Counted from the stretch's first letter, positions 1 through 9,212 are shown. The stretch: DNA of 64,000 bases from Paracoccaceae bacterium (GCA_020425085.1 JAGQRW010000018.1:62001-126000); one strand, 5' to 3'. Translations and numbers: made by a program. Notes: a model not told the origin generated them from the sequence alone.

Positions 1-2
1 TG

Positions 3-425
3 CAACGCACCTTTGAAGAGGTGGCGGGCTATGACGAAATGGTGGTGCTCAGCGGCATCCGCTTTGAAAGCTATTGCGAACACCACATGGCGCCGATCAT
101 CGGCAAGGCGCATGTCGGCTATATCCCCACGGATCGCGTTGTCGGCATTTCCAAGCTGGCGCGGGTGGTGGATGCCTATGCCAAGCGCCTTCAGGTGCAG
201 GAAAAGATGAACGCCCAGATTGCCAATACCCTTTATGAGGTGCTGAAACCCAAAGGGGTGGCGGTGGTGCTGGAGGGTGAGCATCACTGCATGTCGACAA
301 GGGGTGTCTACAAGCCCGGCGTGTCGATGATCACCAGCGCCATGCTGGGTGAATTCAAGACAGATCGTGAAACCCGGCGCGAATTCATGGCCCGTATCGG
401 CAATCCCGGCAGTTCCTGCGGATGA
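3..425 (+). CDS. folE: GTP cyclohydrolase I, 3' part
   Basis: C-terminal 140 residues of GTP cyclohydrolase I; the gene starts before the window. It catalyses GTP to 7,8-dihydroneopterin triphosphate, the first step of folate/pterin synthesis. The zinc-site motif YCEHHMAP and the second motif [11 protein letters not shown] (Cys and His ligands) are intact, as is the family C-terminus ending in a short tail after REFMARIG. No frameshift is visible. Two further folate genes (folB, folP) lie about 13 kb downstream but not in the same operon. The family call is secure; the start cannot be judged here. Confidence 0.96.
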   Translation, partial: QRTFEEVAGYDEMVVLSGIRFESYCEHHMAPIIGKAHVGYIPTDRVVGISKLARVVDAYAKRLQVQEKMNAQIANTLYEVLKPKGVAVVLEGEHHCMSTRGVYKPGVSMITSAMLGEFKTDRETRREFMARIGNPGSSCG

Positions 426-469
426 CAGCAGGCAGTCAAGTCTGATCGACAGGCGCTGCACCGGATGGC

Positions 470-883
470 TTAATGCCCGCCGATGCAAAGTTTGTGATCC
501 GACAACGCCTCGATCACCCGGCACTCACCGACATGGCCGTCGTCGTCCATGTCGCGGATCCGCGCCAGTTCCCGTTCCAGCCGCCTGAGGCTGGCGATTC
601 GGCGCTTGATGTCGGCGTGATGTGCTGCGGCGATCGCATGCGCCTCGGCGCAACTTCGTTCAGGGTGGCTGCTGAGTTCCGCCAGATCGCGGATCGCCTG
701 GATCGACAGGCCAAGATCGCGTGCGTGCCGGATAAACGACAGCCTGGCAAGTGCGGCCCAATCGTATCGCCGCTGATTGCCGCTGCTGCGTTCAGGCGGT
801 GAAATCAGGCCCATACCTTCATAATACCTGATGGTCGGAATCCTTACCCCGGTGCGCCTTGCCATTTCGCCGATGGAAAACAT
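470..883 (-). CDS. MerR-family metal-responsive regulator
   Basis: A 137-residue MerR-type activator. Residues 1-70 form the winged HTH (MFSIGEMARRTGV, then IRYYEGMGLI), followed by a dimerisation helix. Cys78, Cys121 and Cys133 plus nearby His residues (GHVGEC, LCIGGH) are placed like metal ligands of the ZntR/CadR group, although the exact metal-loop pattern is not canonical. The gene is divergent from a CDF metal exporter, and the 77-bp gap holds a 19-bp-spacer promoter with a central dyad, the arrangement MerR proteins distort to activate transcription. I infer a Zn/Cd/Co-type sensor of the adjacent exporter. The metal is not determined. Confidence 0.88.
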   Translation of the reverse strand: MFSIGEMARRTGVRIPTIRYYEGMGLISPPERSSGNQRRYDWAALARLSFIRHARDLGLSIQAIRDLAELSSHPERSCAEAHAIAAAHHADIKRRIASLRRLERELARIRDMDDDGHVGECRVIEALSDHKLCIGGH

Positions 884-895
884 TTGAAAAACCCC

Positions 896-926
896 TTGAA
901 CCTCTAGCAGCTATAGAGATTACATT
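896..926 (+). promoter_or_regulatory. MerR-type promoter and operator of the CDF gene
   Basis: The -35 element TTGAAC (896-901) and -10 element TACATT (921-926) are separated by 19 bp, the over-long spacer diagnostic of MerR-regulated promoters. Inside the spacer CTCTA (902-906) and TAGAG (914-918) form the dyad, resembling CadR/PbrR-type operators. It reads towards the CDF gene, whose ATG is 35 bp downstream. Confidence 0.8.
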
Positions 927-960
927 ACCGAGATCACCTTGCAAGATCAGGACGGAACCA

Positions 961-1872
961 ATGAGCGGCCATGAGCACCACCATATCGACCCTAATGCCG
1001 GCGACCGGCAGGTATTGCTGGCGTTGGTGGCCAATTTCGCGCTGACGCTGGTGCAGATTGTCGGCGGTATCCTGTCGGGCAGTCTGGCGCTGATTGCCGA
1101 TGCCATTCACAACCTTTCCGATGCCATGTCGCTGGTGATCGCATATGGTGCGCGCAAACTGGCGCGGCGACCAGCCGATGGCGGCATGACCTTTGGCTAT
1201 GGCCGGATCGAGATGGTGGCGGCGCTGATCAACTATACCACGCTGATCATCGTCGGGTTCTATCTGGTTTACGAGGCAGCCTGGCGGTTTCTTGATCCCG
1301 GCGGTATCGACGGCTGGATGGTGGTGGTGATCGCCGCCGTTGCCCTGGTGATTGACCTGGCGACGGCGGCGCTGACCTTTCGGCTGTCAAAGGAAAGCGT
1401 GAATATCCGGGCGGCGTTCTTGCACAATCTTGCCGATGCGTTGGGGTCGGTGGCGGTGATCGTGGCTGGCACGCTGATCCTGTTATACGACTGGCGACTG
1501 GTCGATCCGCTGGTGACGCTGCTGATCGCGGGATACATCCTGTGGCAGTCGTTTTCCGAGATCGGCGGCGTCATCCGCATGCTGATGCTGAGTTCGCCGC
1601 AAGGGCTAGATCTGCTGGAACTGGTTGACCGGGTCCGGTCGGTGCCCGGGGTGGCAGGGGTTCACCATGTCCACCTCTGGCAGATGCAGGAACATGAGGC
1701 GGCGTTCGATGCCCATCTGGAAATCGAAAATGGCCGCTGGGGGCAGGCCGACGCCATCAAGGCCGAGGTCAAGGCCATGCTGACCGGGGAATTCGGCATT
1801 GGCCATTCGACATTGGAAACCGAATGCTCGGTTCACAGCTGTGATCGGCGCGAACTGCTTCAGCATGGCTAG
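961..1872 (+). CDS. Cation diffusion facilitator (Zn/Cd-type efflux)
   Basis: A 303-residue CDF transporter that exports divalent metal from the cytoplasm by proton antiport. It has a His-rich N-terminus (HEHHHID), about six membrane segments and a cytoplasmic domain from about residue 210 (VPGVAGVHHVHLWQM). The metal-site motifs in helices 2 and 5 are HNLSD and HNLAD, both HxxxD, the pattern of zinc/cadmium CDFs such as CzcD and ZitB. The ATG at 961 is chosen because the motif-bearing protein begins MSGHEHHH there; an upstream in-frame extension to 859 would run through the MerR promoter. Regulated by the divergent MerR protein, by inference. Confidence 0.93.
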   Translation: MSGHEHHHIDPNAGDRQVLLALVANFALTLVQIVGGILSGSLALIADAIHNLSDAMSLVIAYGARKLARRPADGGMTFGYGRIEMVAALINYTTLIIVGFYLVYEAAWRFLDPGGIDGWMVVVIAAVALVIDLATAALTFRLSKESVNIRAAFLHNLADALGSVAVIVAGTLILLYDWRLVDPLVTLLIAGYILWQSFSEIGGVIRMLMLSSPQGLDLLELVDRVRSVPGVAGVHHVHLWQMQEHEAAFDAHLEIENGRWGQADAIKAEVKAMLTGEFGIGHSTLETECSVHSCDRRELLQHG

Positions 1873-1934
1873 GAATTTTCCCAAACCCCGCCTTCGCACT
1901 TGACAGCAAGCGGGCTGTCCCACAACCGTTTGCC

Positions 1935-3383
1935 ATGTTTGATTTGCGCCCCGTCGGATTTGTTATCGGTCTTCTGGTTGCCGTCCTTGGGCTGACCATG
2001 ATCGTGCCAATGCTGATGGATCTGGCGGATGGCAACGCGCATTGGCCGAATTTCGCCATCTCGGGGTTCTTGAGCTGCCTTTGCGGCGGTGCCCTGGCAA
2101 TCGCCACCGCCAATTCGCGCAAGGTCGGGCTGACGGTGCGCCAGACCTTTCTGCTGACCACTTCGATCTGGCTGATCCTGCCGATCTTTGGCGGACTGCC
2201 CTTCATGTTCGGCGCCACCGAAGCGCGGTTCATCGACGCTTTTTTCGAAGGCATGTCGGGCATGACCACCACCGGCTCGACGGTGTTTTCCGGGCTGGAC
2301 GATCTGCCGCGCGGCCTGTTGCTGTGGCGCGGGCTTTTGCAATGGTTCGGCGGTGTCGGCATCATCGTCGTCGCCATGGTGTTCCTGCCGGAACTCAAGG
2401 TTGGCGGCATGCAGATTTTCCGCACCGAAAGTTTTGAAACCTTCGGCAAGATCCTGCCCCGCGCCGCCGAGATGGCGCGCTCGATCTCGGGCATCTATGT
2501 CGGGCTGACCATCGCCTGCGTGGCCGCCTATCTGGCGGTGGGGCTTCAGCCGTTCGATGCGGTGGTGCATGCGCTGACCACGCTGTCAACCGGCGGGTTT
2601 TCCACCTATGATGCCTCGTTCGGCACCTTTCAGGGGCCGGCGGAATATGTCGCCTCGGTGTTCATGATCCTGGCCAGCATGCCGTTCACCCGATATGTGC
2701 AGTTCGTGGCCGGGTCTGCCCGCCCGTTGTGGCGCGATGTGCAGGTGCGGGATTTTCTGGCGGTAATCTCGGTCTTTGTGCTGGTGATCACGCTTTTTCG
2801 CATCGTGTTCAACGGCGATCACATGGAACATTCGTTCCGTGAGGCGCTGTTCAACGTCACCTCGATCATTTCCGGCACCGGCTACGCCAGCGTCGATTAT
2901 CAGCTTTGGGGGCATTTTCCGATCGTGCTGTTTTTTCTGGTCGGCCTGATCGGCGGTTGCGCCGGATCGACCTGCTGTTCGGTCAAGGTATTCCGCTATC
3001 GCCTGCTGATGGTTTCCCTGTGGTCGCAGATGCGCAAGATCCACTCGCCCAGTGGAATCTTTCGGCCGCAATTTGACGGCAGAACCGTTTCCGAGGATGT
3101 CCTTTCGTCGGTGATGGCATTCTTCATTTTGTTCATGGTGTCGCTGGCGGTGCTGTCGGCGCTGCTGGCGATGACCGGGCTTGACATGATCACCTCGATT
3201 TCAGGGGCGGCGACGGCGCTGGCCAATGTCGGGCCGGGTCTGGGCGATCAGATCGGCCCGTCGGGCAATTTCGCCGGGCTGAACGACACGGCGAAATGGC
3301 TGCTGATCTTTGCCATGCTGCTGGGGCGGCTGGAGCTGATGTCGGTTTTCGTGCTGTTCTCGTTCAGTTTCTGGCGGCGATGA
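1935..3383 (+). CDS. trkH: Trk-type potassium uptake protein TrkH
   Basis: A 482-residue membrane subunit of the Trk potassium uptake system. The four pore-loop selectivity segments are visible in order: TTTGSTV, TTLSTGGFST, ISGTGYASV and ANVGPGLG. It is highly hydrophobic throughout with the usual number of helices and near normal family length. It works with the cytoplasmic NAD-binding gating subunit TrkA, which is not encoded here. It lies 62 bp after the CDF gene on the same strand and could be co-transcribed, but there is no functional reason to tie them together. Confidence 0.94.
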   Translation: MFDLRPVGFVIGLLVAVLGLTMIVPMLMDLADGNAHWPNFAISGFLSCLCGGALAIATANSRKVGLTVRQTFLLTTSIWLILPIFGGLPFMFGATEARFIDAFFEGMSGMTTTGSTVFSGLDDLPRGLLLWRGLLQWFGGVGIIVVAMVFLPELKVGGMQIFRTESFETFGKILPRAAEMARSISGIYVGLTIACVAAYLAVGLQPFDAVVHALTTLSTGGFSTYDASFGTFQGPAEYVASVFMILASMPFTRYVQFVAGSARPLWRDVQVRDFLAVISVFVLVITLFRIVFNGDHMEHSFREALFNVTSIISGTGYASVDYQLWGHFPIVLFFLVGLIGGCAGSTCCSVKVFRYRLLMVSLWSQMRKIHSPSGIFRPQFDGRTVSEDVLSSVMAFFILFMVSLAVLSALLAMTGLDMITSISGAATALANVGPGLGDQIGPSGNFAGLNDTAKWLLIFAMLLGRLELMSVFVLFSFSFWRR

Positions 3384-3385
3384 AA

Positions 3386-5200
3386 TCAGCGCCAGCAGGA
3401 AACCTTGGCGGTGAATTCGCCGGCCATCATGGCGATATCGACCGCATCCAGCGGCGCCATCACATGGCTTAGCTCATAAACCACCCCCTGTTGTTTCAGA
3501 AACGTGGTGATCCGTTCCGATTTTAGTGCGAAATTGACGAATTCCGGGGCATCGGCCAGCGGCTTTTTCTGCATCTGCATGCCGATCACCGCACCACGGT
3601 TGTCCAGAACCGGACCACCGAAATCGCCCGGCTCGATAAAGGCGGAAAGCTGGATTTCACTGTCGGGCAGCGTTGCCAGAACCGCATCTTCGGCCTCGGA
3701 ACCGGCCAGCGTGCCGTAGTTCAGCGTTGCAACCTCCATCACCTCGGGAAACGAGAATCCGGCAACGGTGATTTCCGCCCCGGCCACCTGTTGATCGGCC
3801 GAAAACAGCGCATGGCCCGGCGGCGCAAAGGCGGCAACCGGTCGCAACAGCACCAGTTCGCCAGAAGGGTCACGGGCGATTTCCTGCATCTCGATGTCAT
3901 CACTGGCGGTGATGCGCCGACAGTTTGGGATATTGGCGGTGTTGGTGATCAAGATCCCCTCGGCATTGACATAAAATCCGCTGCCCGACAGCGCCGGTTT
4001 TTCGTAATTCAATCCGTCGCTGAGGTCGGTCGGCTCGTCCGGGTCATCACCATAGCCGATGGTTTCATCCAGCACGATTTCCGGCAGCGGCCTGAAGCTT
4101 TCATACATCAGCGTCACCAGGTTTTTCATCACCGGATCCAGCGATTTTGCCCAGATCAGGCTGAACCCCTTGATCAGACCCTGATCCAGACGCGCATAGG
4201 TATAAGAGACCGTGCGCCCGTCATCGCCCGACAACACGAACCAGTCGCGTTTCAGGCTGCGATAACCCTCGGGCGGGACGTAATCAAAGGTTTCCATGAT
4301 CTCGTAAAGGCTTTGCAGCTTGTCGCTGTCGCCTTCCTGCGAGATCAGCACCATCCGCACGTCCTGTTCACGCCGCGCCTGATAATAGACGAATGGCGGT
4401 TCCACCCGGTCGCGTTCCAGCAATCGTGCCGGATAAAGCATGGCAAGACCCGCCTCCTGGCTTTCAAGCGTGGCAATGCCAAGCGGATCGGTCATTTCAC
4501 GATAGCGTTGCCGCAGGACCATGGTTTGCCCCGCGCTCAGAAAACCGGTTTCTTCGTAGCCTTCACGGGCTTGAAACGAACGGATTGCGGTGCGGGTTCC
4601 CGGCCCGTAGGCCCCGTCGATGGCAGCATCATAGTCATTGGTCCAGGTCAGATACCGCTGATATTCCATCTTGCGTTCGCGCGACCAGGTTCCTTCGAAC
4701 CGCCGGGTGGCGTTCAGGTCGTTTTCGGCAATCACCTCGATCGCGGGTGGCGCTGGCGTGGTTTCGACGGCGGGTTCCGAAGGGGTTGCGGCCTGATCGA
4801 CAGCATCACCATTTTCATCCCCGATATTGGCGCTGAGCGGCCAAAGCTGACTCTGATAGGAACTGCCGTCATAGACAAAGGCGTCGCCCGGCACCAGGCG
4901 TTCCGATTTCAGCGACCAAAGCCGCGATTCCGCCTGATCACGCTCAAACGGGCCAAGCACGATGGCATACCAGCCGGTCGAAGTGGCAAATGCCCGGGTC
5001 GAGGGGAATTGGGCCGCATAGGCCTGTGCCCGCTCGCGGGTGTCGCGGATATTGTTGTGGGATTCGACCTGTATCCACAATTTTTCCTGCGCCATTGCCG
5101 CCTGTGCATCGGCAAACAGCGCCACAAGGGTGATCACCAGGGCAAAAACCGCATTTACCAATACCAACTTCTGACTTTCGTATTTCCGCACGCTCGACAC
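3386..5200 (-). CDS. Secreted SPOR/PG-binding pseudoprotease
   Basis: A 604-residue envelope protein. It begins with an N-terminal hydrophobic signal (residues 12-37), followed by a SPOR-like segment (about 40-110), a Pro/Glu/Ala linker, a peptidoglycan-binding-like repeat (about 170-235, GAYGPGTRTAIRSFQ), a middle region, and a trypsin-like domain (about 405-570). Family members carry TNAHV, DLALL and GDSGGPV. Here these read TNTAN (Ala422), ELVLL (Glu448) and GDFGGPV (Phe527), so His, Asp and Ser of the triad are all replaced. I infer a catalytically dead, cell-wall-associated binding protein rather than a protease. The reading frame is intact. It ends 2 bp from trkH on the opposite strand. 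Confidence 0.8.
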   Translation of the reverse strand: MSSVRKYESQKLVLVNAVFALVITLVALFADAQAAMAQEKLWIQVESHNNIRDTRERAQAYAAQFPSTRAFATSTGWYAIVLGPFERDQAESRLWSLKSERLVPGDAFVYDGSSYQSQLWPLSANIGDENGDAVDQAATPSEPAVETTPAPPAIEVIAENDLNATRRFEGTWSRERKMEYQRYLTWTNDYDAAIDGAYGPGTRTAIRSFQAREGYEETGFLSAGQTMVLRQRYREMTDPLGIATLESQEAGLAMLYPARLLERDRVEPPFVYYQARREQDVRMVLISQEGDSDKLQSLYEIMETFDYVPPEGYRSLKRDWFVLSGDDGRTVSYTYARLDQGLIKGFSLIWAKSLDPVMKNLVTLMYESFRPLPEIVLDETIGYGDDPDEPTDLSDGLNYEKPALSGSGFYVNAEGILITNTANIPNCRRITASDDIEMQEIARDPSGELVLLRPVAAFAPPGHALFSADQQVAGAEITVAGFSFPEVMEVATLNYGTLAGSEAEDAVLATLPDSEIQLSAFIEPGDFGGPVLDNRGAVIGMQMQKKPLADAPEFVNFALKSERITTFLKQQGVVYELSHVMAPLDAVDIAMMAGEFTAKVSCWR

Positions 5201-5370
5201 CTTTAATGATTCACCGGTTCCGCCTCGGTGGAGACACTAGCAAATCACCGCCCGAATGCACCCCGCTATTTGCTGAATTCGGGCATTTTTGCCGCCAGAC
5301 GCGCGCAGATAACAACAGTTGGCTGAAATTCGGCGCCAGCGGCGATTTTCCCGCCGCCAAGCATCGCTGA

Positions 5371-5399
5371 TTGACCCTTGCGATGCGCTTGCCTATTGA
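5371..5399 (+). promoter_or_regulatory. Predicted glyQ promoter
   Basis: TTGACC (5371-5376) and TATTGA (5394-5399) are separated by 17 bp, upstream of the glyQ ATG at 5455, in the 254-bp gap between the divergent pseudoprotease gene and glyQ. It is a sigma-70-like arrangement found by eye. The rest of the gap shows no gene. Confidence 0.5.
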
Positions 5400-5454
5400 G
5401 AGGGCGCATAAAGGCAACAGTGGGCGCAGGTCGCGCCGGTGCAAGGGTCGCTAC

Positions 5455-6381
5455 ATGGAATTCAGTGGTAAACCAGCCAGTTTTCAGGAGGTGATCCTGC
5501 GTCTTCAGGCCTATTGGGCCCGCAACGGCTGTGCCATCCTGCAACCTTACGACATGGAGGTGGGGGCGGGTACGTTCCATCCGGCGACCACGCTGCGTTC
5601 ACTCGGCCCGGCCCCATGGGCTGCGGCCTATGTGCAGCCATCGCGCCGCCCGACCGACGGGCGCTATGGTGAGAATCCGAACCGTTTGCAGCACTATTAT
5701 CAGTATCAGGTGCTGATCAAACCCAGCCCGCCGGATCTGCAATCGCTTTACCTCGGCTCGCTTGCGGCAATCGGCATCGACATGGATCTCCACGACATCC
5801 GGTTTGTCGAGGATGACTGGGAAAGCCCCACGCTGGGCGCCTGGGGCCTTGGCTGGGAGGTGTGGTGTGACGGTATGGAAGTCAGCCAGTTCACCTATTT
5901 CCAGCAGGTCGGCGGCCATGATTGCGCCCCGGTCTCGGGCGAGCTGACCTATGGACTGGAACGTCTGGCGATGTATGTACTGGGGGTCGATCATGTGATG
6001 GACATGCCGTTCAATGCCCCCGATGCGCCGATCCCCCTTAGCTATGGTCAGGTTTTCCGCCAGGCAGAAGAGGAATATTCACGCTACAACTTCGACATCG
6101 CCGACACCGACAACCTGTTGAAACATTTCGAGGATGCGGAAACCGAATGCCAGTCGATCCTTGCCCAGCCAGGGGATGATCCGAAAACCGGCAAGACCAT
6201 CGTGATGGCGCAACCCGCCTATGATCAATGCATCAAGGCCAGCCATCTTTTCAACCTTCTGGACGCGCGCGGCGTCATATCGGTAACCGAGCGGCAAGCC
6301 TATATCGCCAGGGTGCGCGCGCTGGCCAAACTCTGCGCCGATGCGTTCGTCACCACCAGCGCCGCTGGACTGGCAGAATGA
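5455..6381 (+). CDS. glyQ: Glycine-tRNA ligase alpha subunit
   Basis: A 308-residue catalytic alpha subunit of the bacterial alpha2-beta2 glycyl-tRNA synthetase; it makes glycyl-adenylate and charges tRNA-Gly. The hallmark N-terminus ([15 protein letters not shown]) and the segments [16 protein letters not shown] and [12 protein letters not shown] are present, and the length matches the family. The ATG at 5455 gives the family start [10 protein letters not shown]; the frame stays open upstream to 5371 but that would overlap the promoter. It overlaps the next gene by ATGA and lies in an operon with glyS. Confidence 0.97.
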   Translation: MEFSGKPASFQEVILRLQAYWARNGCAILQPYDMEVGAGTFHPATTLRSLGPAPWAAAYVQPSRRPTDGRYGENPNRLQHYYQYQVLIKPSPPDLQSLYLGSLAAIGIDMDLHDIRFVEDDWESPTLGAWGLGWEVWCDGMEVSQFTYFQQVGGHDCAPVSGELTYGLERLAMYVLGVDHVMDMPFNAPDAPIPLSYGQVFRQAEEEYSRYNFDIADTDNLLKHFEDAETECQSILAQPGDDPKTGKTIVMAQPAYDQCIKASHLFNLLDARGVISVTERQAYIARVRALAKLCADAFVTTSAAGLAE

Positions 6382-6845
6382 AAGGCAGCGTGCTGATGGG
6401 CGGACTTCTGGGATTTACCGCGATCTTTGGCGCAACCCTCTGGTATTTCCAGAACTACGCCTATTACGAGGTCACGCATCCCGAAGATTTCACCATGCGC
6501 CTGACCCTGAACAACGGCAGCATCGACGCCATACCGGCGCATGATTTCACCGTGCTTGACGCCAAAACCAGCCCGCTGAAATTCCGCGCCTGTTTCACCG
6601 TGGAAAACTCGATCCCGATGATGACGGAAACCTATGTCATCTACGACGACGCCACGCCCTTGAAGCCGCCATCGTGGTTTGACTGCTTTGATTACGCCCG
6701 CCTGACGCGCGATCTGAAAAGCGGCGAGGCGGTCGCATTTCTGGCCCAAAAGAATATCTATCAAGGCGTTGACCGGGTGGTTGCCGTTTATGGCGATGGC
6801 CGCGCCTATGCCTGGCACCAGCTTAACCAATCTTACGCGGAATAA
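6378..6845 (+). CDS. DUF6446-like single-pass membrane protein
   Basis: A 155-residue protein of unknown function with one N-terminal membrane anchor (about residues 5-24, [17 protein letters not shown]) and a soluble, probably periplasmic domain. Conserved-looking features are RACFTV and the Trp-Phe-Asp-Cys-Phe segment, giving two Cys that could pair in the periplasm. I recognise it as the small protein that sits between glyQ and glyS in many Rhodobacteraceae (DUF6446). It overlaps glyQ by ATGA and precedes glyS by 8 bp, so translation is coupled. No link to tRNA charging can be shown. Confidence 0.8.
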   Translation: MKGSVLMGGLLGFTAIFGATLWYFQNYAYYEVTHPEDFTMRLTLNNGSIDAIPAHDFTVLDAKTSPLKFRACFTVENSIPMMTETYVIYDDATPLKPPSWFDCFDYARLTRDLKSGEAVAFLAQKNIYQGVDRVVAVYGDGRAYAWHQLNQSYAE

Positions 6846-6853
6846 CCGATCCC

Positions 6854-9133
6854 ATGCCCGATTTGCTGCTTGAACTGTTTAGCGAAGAAATCCCGGCGCG
6901 AATGCAACAACGCGCCGCAGTCGACCTCAAGAAACTATTGACCGATGCGCTGGTGGAAAATGGCCTGACTTATGCGGCGGCGGCGGCTTTCGTCACGCCG
7001 CGCCGTCTGTGCCTGAACATCAACGGACTGTCGCCCAGATCCGCCGCCAGGGTCGAGGAACGCAAAGGCCCCCGTATCGATGCGCCCGACAGGGCGGTAG
7101 AGGGGTTTTTGCGCTCAACCGGACTGACGCGCGACGATCTGGAAATCCGCGATGAAAAAAAGGGCCAGGTCTATGTCGCCACCATCCACACCGAGGGTCG
7201 CGAAGCGACCGAGGTGGTGGCCGAACAGGTGGCGGCGACCATCCGCAATTTCCCCTGGCCGAAATCCATGCGCTGGGGGCAGGGCAGCCTTGGCTGGGTC
7301 AGGCCGCTTCATTCCATCCTCTGTATCTTGTATGACGAATCCGGGGCCGAGATCGTGCCGGTGGTGATTGACGATATCCCCTGCGGCGATACCACCGAGG
7401 GGCATCGTTTCATGGGCAAGGGGCGGTTTGCCGTCACCTCGTTTGACGATTATGCCGCCCGCCTGAAACGCGATTTCGTGCTGCTGGACGCCGATGAACG
7501 CGCCGACCACATCTGGATCGAGGCGCATAACATGGCCTTTGCCCAGGGGCTGGAAGTGGTCGAAGACAAGGATCTTCTGGCTGAGGTTGCCGGGCTGGTC
7601 GAATGGCCGGTCGTGCTGATGGGCGACATCGCGCCCGCATTTCTGGATCTGCCGCCCGAGGTTTTGCAAACCTCGATGAAAACCCACCAGAAATTCTTTT
7701 CCGTGCGCAATGCAAAATCCGGCCGGATCGAGAAATTCGTCACCGTCGCCAACCGCGAAACCGCCGATGATGGCGCCACCATTCTGGCGGGCAACCAGAA
7801 GGTTCTGTTCGCCCGACTGTCCGACGCGATGTTCTTTTGGCAAAACGATCTGCGGGTGGTCAAATCCGTGGGGCTGGAAGGCATGGCCGCCGGACTGGCC
7901 GATGTCACCTTCCACAACAAGCTGGGCAGCCAGGCCGACCGGGTGAAACGGATCGAGGCGCTGGCCCGCGAAATCGCCCCCCATGTCGGCGCCGCCCCCG
8001 ATCTGGCGGCCGAGGCCGCGCGTATCTGCAAGGCCGATCTGCAATCGGAAATGGTTGGCGAGTTTCCCGAACTGCAAGGATTGATGGGCATGTATTACGC
8101 TCGCGCAGCTGGTCATGATGACGGTGTGCCTGAGGCTTGTGCGGAACATTATTCGCCCCTGGGACCAAACGACACTGTACCGACCGCGCCGGTTTCCGTG
8201 GCGGTGGCGCTGGCCGACAAGATCGACACCTTGACCGGGTTCTGGGCGATTGACGAGAAACCCACGGGGTCAAAAGACCCGTTTGCGCTCAGGCGGGCGG
8301 CTTTGGGGGTTATTCGGTTGGTGTTGGGGAATGGGGCTCGCGTGAACCTTGCTGATGAATTAACACGTGCATCGGATACGTTATACGAATGCTACTCTAA
8401 CATTTTCAACATCTTTGAACCGGATGGCGGATCTGAAGGCTGGGACAATTGGCAGCTTGTCTTGAGTGGATATGATAAGACTAGCAAAGAACCGAAGTAT
8501 ATTACCTTTGAAGCGCCAAGGAACCTTTATGAAGGTGACGACGAAATGGCGTTTGTTGACGAAGGCGAGCATCCACCGATGTTACTAACACCTGCTAGTG
8601 AATTGTCCATCAGCCTCCTCGCCTTCCTCCACGACCGCCTCAAGGTCCACCTGCGCGACCAAGGCATCCGCCATGACGTGATCGACGCCTGCCTTGCCAT
8701 GCCAGCCAATGACGACCTGACGCTGCTGGTCAACCGCGCCACCGCCCTTGCCGCATTCCTTGAAACCGATGACGGTGAAAACCTGTTGCAGGGCTATAAA
8801 CGCGCCAACAACATCCTGACGGCGGAGGAAAAGAAGGACGGCGTATCCTATGAAGGCACGCCCGAAGAACGCTTTGCCGAAGACCCCAGCGAAACCGCCC
8901 TGTTTAAGGCGCTCGACCGGGCTGAAACCGCCATCGCCACCGCGCTCAGGTCCGAGGATTTCGCCGCCGCGATGACCGCCATGGCCGCGCTTCGCGCCCC
9001 GATTGATGCCTTTTTCACTGCCGTTCAGGTCAATACCGACAAACAAATCCTGCGCCGCAACCGCCTGTGTCTGCTCAACCGCATCCGCGAGGTGATGGGG
9101 CAGGTGGCAAGTTTTTCCGCACTCGAAGGCTAA
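6854..9133 (+). CDS. glyS: Glycine-tRNA ligase beta subunit with insertion
   Basis: A 759-residue beta subunit, the tRNA-binding partner of GlyQ. It opens with the family start MPDLLLELFSEEIPARM and carries the HD-like segment (ERADHIWIEAHNMAF), the DPFALRRAALGVIRL motif and the C-terminal anticodon-binding region (LNRIREVMGQVA). It is longer than the roughly 690 residues usual for the family. The excess lies at about residues 496-582 (8341-8600), between ALRRAALGVIRLVL and the FLHDRLKVHLRDQG motif, in DNA of about 45% GC (hand count) against about 63% beside it. The insert is in frame, acidic and aromatic-rich. Confidence 0.95.
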   Translation: MPDLLLELFSEEIPARMQQRAAVDLKKLLTDALVENGLTYAAAAAFVTPRRLCLNINGLSPRSAARVEERKGPRIDAPDRAVEGFLRSTGLTRDDLEIRDEKKGQVYVATIHTEGREATEVVAEQVAATIRNFPWPKSMRWGQGSLGWVRPLHSILCILYDESGAEIVPVVIDDIPCGDTTEGHRFMGKGRFAVTSFDDYAARLKRDFVLLDADERADHIWIEAHNMAFAQGLEVVEDKDLLAEVAGLVEWPVVLMGDIAPAFLDLPPEVLQTSMKTHQKFFSVRNAKSGRIEKFVTVANRETADDGATILAGNQKVLFARLSDAMFFWQNDLRVVKSVGLEGMAAGLADVTFHNKLGSQADRVKRIEALAREIAPHVGAAPDLAAEAARICKADLQSEMVGEFPELQGLMGMYYARAAGHDDGVPEACAEHYSPLGPNDTVPTAPVSVAVALADKIDTLTGFWAIDEKPTGSKDPFALRRAALGVIRLVLGNGARVNLADELTRASDTLYECYSNIFNIFEPDGGSEGWDNWQLVLSGYDKTSKEPKYITFEAPRNLYEGDDEMAFVDEGEHPPMLLTPASELSISLLAFLHDRLKVHLRDQGIRHDVIDACLAMPANDDLTLLVNRATALAAFLETDDGENLLQGYKRANNILTAEEKKDGVSYEGTPEERFAEDPSETALFKALDRAETAIATALRSEDFAAAMTAMAALRAPIDAFFTAVQVNTDKQILRRNRLCLLNRIREVMGQVASFSALEG
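8341..8600 (+). other. AT-rich in-frame insertion within glyS
   Basis: By hand count 8341-8580 contains 108 G/C in 240 bases (45%), while 8641-8700 contains 38 in 60 (63%). Codons such as TTA, ATA and ACA, otherwise rare here, appear. The encoded stretch, between two conserved GlyS motifs, includes ECYSNIFNIFEP and DEMAFVDEGEHPPM and has no counterpart that I recognise in GlyS. There is no stop, target duplication or inverted repeat at its ends. Confidence 0.7.
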
Positions 9134-9161
9134 GCCCACACAGGCAACAGTCGGCCAACAA

Positions 9162-9177
9162 ATGCCGCAGTGCAGCA
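9162..9177. promoter_or_regulatory. PhaR-like operator before PPDK-like gene
   Basis: ATGCCGCAGTGCAGCA here is identical over 16 bases to the left arm of the phaP operator (48154-48169). It differs by one base from the CTGC-N3-GCAG element known for Rhodobacter PhaR. It lies just upstream of a possible -35 element at 9185. Confidence 0.55.
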
Positions 9178-9184
9178 ATTTCGC

Positions 9185-9212
9185 TTGCCTCAGCCGGATC
9201 AATGCCTATTCT
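9185..9212 (+). promoter_or_regulatory. Predicted promoter of PPDK-like gene
   Basis: TTGCCT (9185-9190) and TATTCT (9207-9212) are separated by 16 bp, 22 bp before the ATG. The PhaR-like site ends 7 bp upstream of the -35. Confidence 0.45.
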
